Of a DNA stretch of 20,035 nt, positions 16,114 through 20,035 are shown piece after piece (position 1 is the stretch's first letter; each line of letters starts with the position of its first letter). Origin of the DNA: a virus; the IMG/VR virus record IMGVR_UViG_3300030116_001097, positions 1 through 20,035 of that record; one strand, given 5' to 3'. The position numbers and the translations under genes were made by a program. The notes under the pieces were generated by a model. The model ran no database searches. It had not been told where the DNA came from and saw only the letters and a list, made by a program, of their open reading frames with translations.

Positions 16114-16668
16114 ATGGCTTTTAAATTAAACGGAAATCCATTAGCAGTTGATGTTCCCTTTACAGTTGGAACAGGAGAAGATGCTGTTAATTACCCTGCA
16201 AACTGGTTAAGATTATCAACAGCAGAAGAAAAAACTGCTTTGGGAATTACTGAGGTTGAAGATTCAAAAGTATATGATTCACGTTTTTATAATGGTGATG
16301 GGTCAGCAAAAACTTTAACAGATACAAACGCAACAGATGAAAATGGTGACCCAGTATTAGATGAAAATGGAGATCAGGTTGTTATTTTAGGTGTCAAATC
16401 TTTATTAAAGGCACAAGAAAAACAAATTGCTAAAAGTTTATTAAATAAATATGATTGGCAAGTTGTAAGAAAGGCTGAAAAAGGTACAGCAATGGATTCA
16501 GCGGTGATTACTTATCGTGACGGAATACGCACAGCTTATACAACACGCAAAACTGAAATCGAAAACTGTGCAGATACAGCAGCTTTAGTTACTTTATATG
16601 GAACAACAGAAAAAGATGGCGAAGTTACACCAAATATGACACAATACCCAACAGACCCTAACTTATAA
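16114..16668 (+). CDS. Probable tail fibre assembly / tail-associated protein
   Basis: The 184-residue acidic product starts MAFKLNGNPLAVDVPFTVGT and has YPANWLRLSTAEEKTALGIT (28-47), a motif of small proteins beside tail fibre genes in marine phages. It has an acidic loop (DENGDPVLDENGDQV) and a helical C-terminal half with AKSLLNKYDWQVVRKAEKGT and RDGIRTAYTTRKTEIENCAD, which resembles DUF4376-type tail fibre assembly factors. The location directly after two adsorption genes fits a chaperone or an accessory fibre role. It ends in a TAATG overlap. Confidence 0.6.
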   Translation: MAFKLNGNPLAVDVPFTVGTGEDAVNYPANWLRLSTAEEKTALGITEVEDSKVYDSRFYNGDGSAKTLTDTNATDENGDPVLDENGDQVVILGVKSLLKAQEKQIAKSLLNKYDWQVVRKAEKGTAMDSAVITYRDGIRTAYTTRKTEIENCADTAALVTLYGTTEKDGEVTPNMTQYPTDPNL

Positions 16669-16841
16669 TGGATTTACAACAAAGAAAAGAACAATTAATT
16701 AAAGAAAATCAAGAAGCTATTTCTGAATATGAAAAAGCAATACAGGCTGCGAATATGTTTAAAGCAAAAGCCTTTTCATGTCAGGAAAGATTAAAAGAAA
16801 TAGAAATGTTGATTGTAGAGTTAGAAGAAAAAGTTAATTAA
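16668..16841 (+). CDS. Small coiled-coil protein, 57 aa
   Basis: ATG 16668 overlaps the preceding TAA. The product begins MDLQQRKEQLIKENQEAISE and is one continuous charged helix with heptad-like spacing of Leu, Ile and Ala, ending IEMLIVELEEKVN, with one Cys (38). Short coiled-coil proteins of this kind commonly follow tail fibre or lysis genes in phages. The function is unknown; a role as a fibre or spanin partner is possible but not shown. Confidence 0.6.
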   Translation: MDLQQRKEQLIKENQEAISEYEKAIQAANMFKAKAFSCQERLKEIEMLIVELEEKVN

Positions 16842-16959
16842 TCTTTTCGATTTGTCTAGTCATCATTCCAAGAGTTACATATAAGGGAGCTAATGCACAT
16901 AATCCGCAGAACGTTATAATTGTACAAGGTACTAACGCACGAAGTAGGGCTGTTCTCAT
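16834..16959 (-). CDS. Small membrane protein, 41 aa, minus strand
   Basis: On the minus strand an ATG (16959-16957) opens a 41-codon frame ending TAA at 16836-16834. It fills the only sizeable gap in this part of the window, 16842-16957. The product (MRTALLRALVPCTIITFCGL at the start) has a strongly hydrophobic segment at about residues 5-30, then a short charged tail (MTRQIEKIN). It resembles, from memory, small membrane proteins of marine cyanophages. The start shares the palindrome CATG with the start of the next plus-strand gene. There is no strong Shine-Dalgarno, so the call is moderate. It could be holin-like, but that is speculation. Confidence 0.5.
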   Translation of the reverse strand: MRTALLRALVPCTIITFCGLCALAPLYVTLGMMTRQIEKIN

Positions 16960-17155
16960 GGCAAGGATTTCTCAAATATTATCTATTTTAAGTTTTATAA
17001 TCAGCGCGTCAATGTTAGGCGCTGGCGTTTATGGTTACATGATGGTAACAAGTGATGATTTTAAAGAAAAAATGATTCAACAAGTTATTGAAAAAATACC
17101 CTTACCAGAAGTTCCAAAACTACCAAAATCAACAGGCAACGTAATTCCATTTTAA
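16958..17155 (+). CDS. Small membrane-anchored protein, cyanophage-type
   Basis: The 65-residue product starts MARISQILSILSFIISASML and has one N-terminal transmembrane segment (about 7-31). A helical charged part follows (DDFKEKMIQQVIEKIPL), then a Pro-rich end (PLPEVPKLPKSTGNVIPF). A GTAGGG element lies upstream at 16945-16950. I recall close relatives with the same MARxSQILSILSF start next to a Pro-rich repeat protein in marine T4-like cyanophages, which is also the arrangement here. The function is unknown. It is separated from the next gene by one TAA in the same frame. Confidence 0.65.
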   Translation: MARISQILSILSFIISASMLGAGVYGYMMVTSDDFKEKMIQQVIEKIPLPEVPKLPKSTGNVIPF

Positions 17156-17158
17156 ATT

Positions 17159-17887
17159 TTGGAAATACCAGAAATAAATATTCCAAACATAGATATTCCA
17201 GAACCTATCCATATTGAACCGCCTATCGTCCTTGATACGCCTGTTTTTATTGATATGGGCGTTCCTGTCATTGATGCGCCTTGCGCTGTTGTACGCGATT
17301 CTCTGACGAGTGGTAAAGATCATTTCAACAATGACCCAGATGGAAATGTTGCCTTATGCGATCACAACGCACCAATTTATTTTGCACCCGATTATTCGGC
17401 AACAGCAAAAATAATTACACCAAAACAAAACACACAAACTGAAGCGCCAGAAATACCAGAAATAAAAACGCCAGAAATTCCAAAAACAAAAGAAAACAAT
17501 GAAGATACTGTTATAAAAGAAAAAAAAATTGATTGCCCTGCAAAAGACCAACAATTTAGGCTGAACGATGTAAGAAATGCAGAAGCGCAAGAAAAGGTTG
17601 TCGGGTTTGAAGTAATAGACGGAAAATGTATCGAAATATGGGCTAAAACTGATTTTGTCGATAAATACCTTCCATCTTCATCTGTTGTCGCAACGACCTT
17701 AGTAGTAACTATTGTCGCAACATCCGCCGCAACTGCTACGCCTTTTTTAACTAAATTACTAAAACCCCTATTTAAACAAATTATAAATCGAATTAAAAAA
17801 CTACTAGGAAAAAAATCAGGTACAAAATTTAATTCTTCTTCTCGTTTGAAGAAGCAGAAACTTCTTTCAAAGAATGTTGATGATTAA
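17159..17887 (+). CDS. Pro/Ile-repeat protein with C-terminal membrane segment, cyanophage-type
   Basis: The 242-residue frame has no early ATG. TTG 17159 (or ATT 17156) is the likely start, because residues 2-25 already show a repeat of I-P-[ED]-I-x-I-P type (EIPEINIPNIDIPEP) that the first in-frame ATG at codon 33 would remove. Residues 55-80 have DPDGNVALCDHNAPIYFAPD and 125-160 have CPAKDQQFRL and KVVGFEVIDGKCIEI. A hydrophobic segment (about 175-197) and a Lys-rich amphipathic tail follow. I recall this DPxGNxxLCDG, CPxxxQ and KVxGFExxGxxC arrangement from unnamed proteins of marine T4-like cyanophages. Cysteines at 42, 67, 126 and 157 are spaced for possible disulfides. The function is unknown. 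The 3' end overlaps the convergent gene by 59 bases. Confidence 0.65.
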   Translation: MEIPEINIPNIDIPEPIHIEPPIVLDTPVFIDMGVPVIDAPCAVVRDSLTSGKDHFNNDPDGNVALCDHNAPIYFAPDYSATAKIITPKQNTQTEAPEIPEIKTPEIPKTKENNEDTVIKEKKIDCPAKDQQFRLNDVRNAEAQEKVVGFEVIDGKCIEIWAKTDFVDKYLPSSSVVATTLVVTIVATSAATATPFLTKLLKPLFKQIINRIKKLLGKKSGTKFNSSSRLKKQKLLSKNVDD

Positions 17888-18539
17888 TCAATGTATTGCT
17901 TGGATTTGTTAATTGAACATCTTCGCATAATTTATAATATTTTGACGATTTTTTGAAGTTATAACCCTTGGATAAAAGATCGCCGCACGTTTTCAAACGT
18001 CCGAGTTCTAGCGCATACATATTGTCATTTATTCTTGCTTGTATTAAATCTGATTGTCTTTGTTGCGCTTCGCGGCATAAGCGCACCGCTTTTCGATCAA
18101 GTGAAATATTCCAAGATAAACTAATTCCCGGCGAAATATTATATGTATCTTTTTGCGCTGTTCTTATTGTTTTATAACCAATAATTTGGCCGGGGTTGTC
18201 GGGGTCGCCATCGCCTATTGTCACGCCGTTTGCATCTGTCGCGCCTTCTGTATCTTTTACTGAATATATTGGGTCAAGATAAAAATCTTGATAAGGTTTT
18301 GTAAATGAAGCCGATGAAGTGACAAAAGGTTGGATGACTAATGTATCAGATTGACAAACTACAGTATTACCGCCGACTTGATTTTGAAATTGTCTTGTCG
18401 GCATATTCATTACGCCCAAATTCGTGACACTTCCAGACGAATTTGAAACTGGATTGTTTGTCATATTGGTGTTGGCATAACTTGGAAACTGAACAGAAAA
18501 AAATAATATTGCGCCTGCTATCTTAATTTCTTTTATCAT
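17829..18539 (-). CDS. Exported protein with four Cys, cyanophage-type, unknown function
   Basis: The 236-residue protein has an N-terminal signal peptide (hydrophobic AGAILFFSVQF, likely cleavage after SYA at residue 22). The mature part has MNMPTRQFQNQVGGNTVVCQ (45-63), IQPFVTSSASFTKPYQDFYLDP (69-90), DNPGQIIGY (114-122) and a helical C-terminal half with LDRKAVRLCREAQQRQ and LELGRLKTCGDLL. Cysteines 62, 155, 185 and 205 could form two disulfides. I recall this pattern from proteins of marine T4-like cyanophages. It is the last gene of a minus-strand operon, overlapping the upstream gene's TGA by 4 bases. Confidence 0.65.
   Translation of the reverse strand: MIKEIKIAGAILFFSVQFPSYANTNMTNNPVSNSSGSVTNLGVMNMPTRQFQNQVGGNTVVCQSDTLVIQPFVTSSASFTKPYQDFYLDPIYSVKDTEGATDANGVTIGDGDPDNPGQIIGYKTIRTAQKDTYNISPGISLSWNISLDRKAVRLCREAQQRQSDLIQARINDNMYALELGRLKTCGDLLSKGYNFKKSSKYYKLCEDVQLTNPSNTLINHQHSLKEVSASSNEKKN
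17835..17854. terminator. Inverted repeat in the convergent overlap, possible bidirectional terminator
   Basis: CTTCTTC (17835-17841) and GAAGAAG (17848-17854) are a perfect 7-bp stem around TCGTTT. It lies in the overlap of the convergent 3' ends. It has no T-run directly after the stem on either strand, so termination is only a possibility. Confidence 0.25.
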
Positions 18540-18973
18540 TGCGTAAACGTGCTTGTCGATTCAGTTACAGATTGGACTTCAATAGTGCGATCTATATGGA
18601 CATAAGAATTTAGCCCCGGCCCAATATATGATTCGTGATATTGTGTCGCCGCGCCTGCCGTTGTTTGCTTCCATTGGGGTTTAGTAGATAAATTTATTCC
18701 TGTTGTTGTTGACGTAACGCCGTTAATTGTTTGTGTTGCCCCTGCAATCGCTTCAGGGCTGATTGAACCGCCTGCCGTGACCGCTTCGACATTGGTTCCG
18801 CCTGTTGTGTACTGATACCCCGTAGAATAAGAATACGACTGAATTATTTCCCGTGTTGATTGTGAACTGGTTGTTCGACTTATACTACTACCCGCAGAAA
18901 AATTTGGAATTACGGGAATTGCAAAACAGGGCGAACTGGACAATAAAAAAAGGCTTATAAATAAGCGCCGCAT
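18536..18973 (-). CDS. Exported Ser/Thr-rich protein, cyanophage-type (QTTAGAAT motif)
   Basis: The 145-residue product begins MRRLFISLFLLSSSPCFAIP with a clear signal peptide, probably cut after CFA (residue 18). The mature part is rich in Ser, Thr, Gly and aromatics, low in charge and probably all beta (STGYQYTTGG, QTINGVTSTTTGI). Residues 101-118 (WKQTTAGAATQYHESYIG) share a motif with the neighbouring upstream protein. The end is VQSVTESTSTFTQ. It overlaps both neighbours by 1 and 4 bases. I recall related secreted proteins in marine T4-like cyanophages. An outer surface or virion fibre-like role is possible; the function is not known. Confidence 0.65.
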   Translation of the reverse strand: MRRLFISLFLLSSSPCFAIPVIPNFSAGSSISRTTSSQSTREIIQSYSYSTGYQYTTGGTNVEAVTAGGSISPEAIAGATQTINGVTSTTTGINLSTKPQWKQTTAGAATQYHESYIGPGLNSYVHIDRTIEVQSVTESTSTFTQ

Positions 18974-19482
18974 TATTCGATTTCGATTGAACTTGTAATT
19001 GAACCTGTCACGCTTGAACCCGCTGCGCCGGGGCTTAGTGTAATTGTTCCGCCTGCTACTGAAGTTATTCCGATTGATTGCCCTGAACTAGACCCGCCTG
19101 AATATGTGATTGTGTCGCCTGTTACTGGTAAAGAAGAGACAACGCCAGAAGAAACACTTGCTGTTGTTACTACCGCATCCCCTTGGATAAATGATTCCGA
19201 AAAACTTGTTGCGGCGCCTGCCGTGGTTTGTGTGTAAGACCCTGTTCCGTGTGTAGCGGCCACGCCTGTCAATACCGAACTGTTATCAAGTGCGGGCGAA
19301 TCTAAATGCCCCATTGTTCCCGCGGTAATCCCTGTCGAACTCATTGAATAGGTCGAGCCGATGCGCTTTGCCTGCGAATAGCTACCATCAACCACACCTT
19401 GAGCCGATGCCGTTATTTTGTGGACATAGCCCGCCTGCAATGGCAAAGGAAACAAAAATAAAACAAAAAATAATTTTTTCAT
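18973..19482 (-). CDS. Exported Gly/Ser/Thr-rich protein, cyanophage-type (QTTAGAAT motif)
   Basis: The 169-residue product starts MKKLFFVLFLFPLPLQAGYV, with a typical signal peptide cleaved after LQA (residue 17). The mature chain starts HKITASAQGVVDGSYSQAKR and is beta-rich and low in charge, with YTQTTAGAATSFSESFIQGD at 83-102 and a Gly/Ser/Val-rich C-terminus ending TSSIEIE. The central motif matches the next gene downstream, so the two are probably distant paralogues. The stop and the next ATG overlap by one base (TAATG on the minus strand). GC content by eye is higher than in the tail genes. Confidence 0.65.
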   Translation of the reverse strand: MKKLFFVLFLFPLPLQAGYVHKITASAQGVVDGSYSQAKRIGSTYSMSSTGITAGTMGHLDSPALDNSSVLTGVAATHGTGSYTQTTAGAATSFSESFIQGDAVVTTASVSSGVVSSLPVTGDTITYSGGSSSGQSIGITSVAGGTITLSPGAAGSSVTGSITSSIEIE

Positions 19483-19724
19483 TTGATACCTACTTTTGTA
19501 TTCTTATTATCTACTATAACTGGTTTTTTTTGGTTGCCATTCTTACCTTTCACAGACACACCATAAGAACTTGCGATATTCCCCACGAGGCCAGCCGCAA
19601 AAGTGTCTAATCTTATTTTTTCCATATATCCAAGAGTCATAACCGATAAACTCCATCCAAGAATAATTATGCGAACAAAATGACCGACATAATCCCGACT
19701 TTCCTTTTCTTCTTCTTCTTCCAT
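19479..19724 (-). CDS. Small membrane protein heading the minus-strand operon, possibly holin-like
   Basis: The 81-residue product has an acidic start (MEEEEEKESRD), then YVGHFVRIIILGWSLSVMTL (12-31), one good transmembrane segment. A second moderately hydrophobic stretch spans about 41-56 (DTFAAGLVGNIASSYGV), and a charged tail ends NKNTKVGIK. I recall proteins with DFVGHVVR-type starts, also followed by a short membrane segment, in marine T4-like cyanophages. The size and topology would allow a holin, but this is unproven. It is first in an operon of four overlapping genes, so it is probably coexpressed with the three exported proteins. Confidence 0.6.
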   Translation of the reverse strand: MEEEEEKESRDYVGHFVRIIILGWSLSVMTLGYMEKIRLDTFAAGLVGNIASSYGVSVKGKNGNQKKPVIVDNKNTKVGIK

Positions 19725-19735
19725 AATTAAGGCTT

Positions 19736-19753
19736 TTTGCTAAAACTAGCAAA
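19736..19753. promoter_or_regulatory. Perfect dyad in the divergent intergenic region (operator or hairpin)
   Basis: TTTGCTA (19736-19742) and TAGCAAA (19747-19753) form a perfect 7-bp inverted repeat around AAAC. It lies 11 bases upstream of the minus-strand operon start and 35 bases before the next plus-strand gene. It could bind a dimeric regulator controlling both directions or form a hairpin in the 5' leader of the minus operon. No clear promoter pair is visible. Confidence 0.4.
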
Positions 19754-19788
19754 CTTGTCTACAGTTGAAAAGAATATATTACAAAAAC

Positions 19789-19950
19789 ATGATTCGATTT
19801 ATTAAGCCAATACTGAAGTTCTTCGTCAAATCCAATGCTGTGAAATCGCTTGTGATTGGATTGCTTGAGGACTATGCGGCATCCACGGAGACAGACATTG
19901 ATAATGAGATTGTCGCATTGGTTAAGGAAAAGTTATGGCCTGTTACATAA
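19789..19950 (+). CDS. Small protein, 53 aa, unknown function
   Basis: I chose ATG 19789 over the upstream TTG 19765 because it starts the pattern MIRFIKPILKFFVKSNAVKS that I recall from short marine phage proteins (MIKF[IL]KP-type start). The product has an amphipathic hydrophobic N-terminal helix and an acidic segment STETDIDNEIVALVKEKL. It could associate with membranes. The function is unknown. The gene is divergent from the minus-strand operon and overlaps the next small frame by 17 bases. Confidence 0.55.
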   Translation: MIRFIKPILKFFVKSNAVKSLVIGLLEDYAASTETDIDNEIVALVKEKLWPVT

Positions 19951-20014
19951 CTTTAAGTTATGGTTGGCGTAAGGCGTCAGGTGGTCGATGCCTTCTCTGC
20001 AAAAAAATGGGCTA
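19934..20014 (+). CDS. Very small Cys-containing protein, 26 aa
   Basis: ATG 19934 has a strong AAGGA ribosome binding site at 19923-19927, six bases upstream and inside the preceding gene. The frame (MACYITLSYGWRKASGGRCL at the start) ends in a CLLC motif and KKMG just before the stop at 20012-20014. The CxxC pair could bind a metal. The site is well placed, but the frame is so short that I cannot exclude chance. Confidence 0.35.
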
Positions 20015-20035
20015 ACTAATTCCCCAAAAGTTAGC
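20011..20035 (+). terminator. Inverted repeat at the window edge, possible terminator
   Basis: GCTAACT (20011-20017) and AGTTAGC (20029-20035) are a perfect 7-bp stem with an 11-base loop containing CCCC. It directly follows the last small gene. The bases after the stem lie outside the window, so the T-run needed for an intrinsic terminator cannot be checked. Confidence 0.35.

Noticed and set aside
16915-16920. TATAAT as a -10 box for the plus-strand gene at 16958
   Set aside because: No -35 element at 16-18 bases upstream, and the region is also coding on the minus strand.
19543-19752. Alternative minus-strand frame of 69 codons
   Set aside because: It overlaps the 19479-19724 frame in another phase, has odd composition (many Arg, Trp and Cys), and lacks the 4-base coupling that the chosen gene has with its neighbour.
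20011-20035. Window-end inverted repeat as a phage genome terminus or attachment site
   Set aside because: The window edge is arbitrary and no integrase or repeat partner is visible.

Overview
The window reads as the tail and late structural module of a tailed phage with a lambda-like (long, flexible, siphovirus-type) tail. It is AT-rich by eye, tightly packed, and nearly all genes overlap by 1 to 4 bases (TAATG or ATGA junctions). It starts inside a capsid-associated protein gene and ends inside or at a hairpin. I ran no search; family names come from visible motifs, lengths, gene order and memory. Several accessory proteins resemble unnamed proteins that I recall from marine T4-like cyanophages. 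The most likely source is therefore a marine siphovirus (possibly a metagenomic contig) infecting a picocyanobacterium, but the host is an inference.

Layout. 1-3488 is the head-to-tail junction and tail tube region: the end of a decoration-like protein, a small overlapping gene, two connector proteins, an HK97 gp10-like protein, a tail terminator, a 47-aa gene, the tail tube protein, and a tail assembly chaperone with a programmed -1 frameshift giving a G/GT-type pair. 3515-12103 is the tape measure protein followed by homologues of lambda gpM, gpL, gpK, gpI and gpJ in the canonical order. 12137-16668 holds the adsorption apparatus: a tail fibre, a large lectin-like adhesin and a probable tail-fibre assembly protein. 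16668-17887 carries small coiled-coil and membrane proteins, including one 41-aa membrane protein on the minus strand. 17829-19724 is a compact minus-strand operon of one membrane protein and three exported proteins. 19789 to the end has two small plus-strand genes and a hairpin.

How it works together. The connector and terminator proteins join the capsid to the tail. The chaperone pair assembles tube subunits around the tape measure. gpM, gpL, gpK, gpI and gpJ homologues build the tail tip, and the fibre and adhesin proteins recognise the host. A mobile beta-rich domain of about 70 residues occurs four times, once inside the gpM homologue and three times inside gpJ. The terminal cassette of secreted and membrane proteins is the least understood part. 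It looks like a module shared with marine myoviruses, here placed on the opposite strand of a siphovirus. No lysozyme, endolysin, terminase, integrase, tRNA or CRISPR array is visible.
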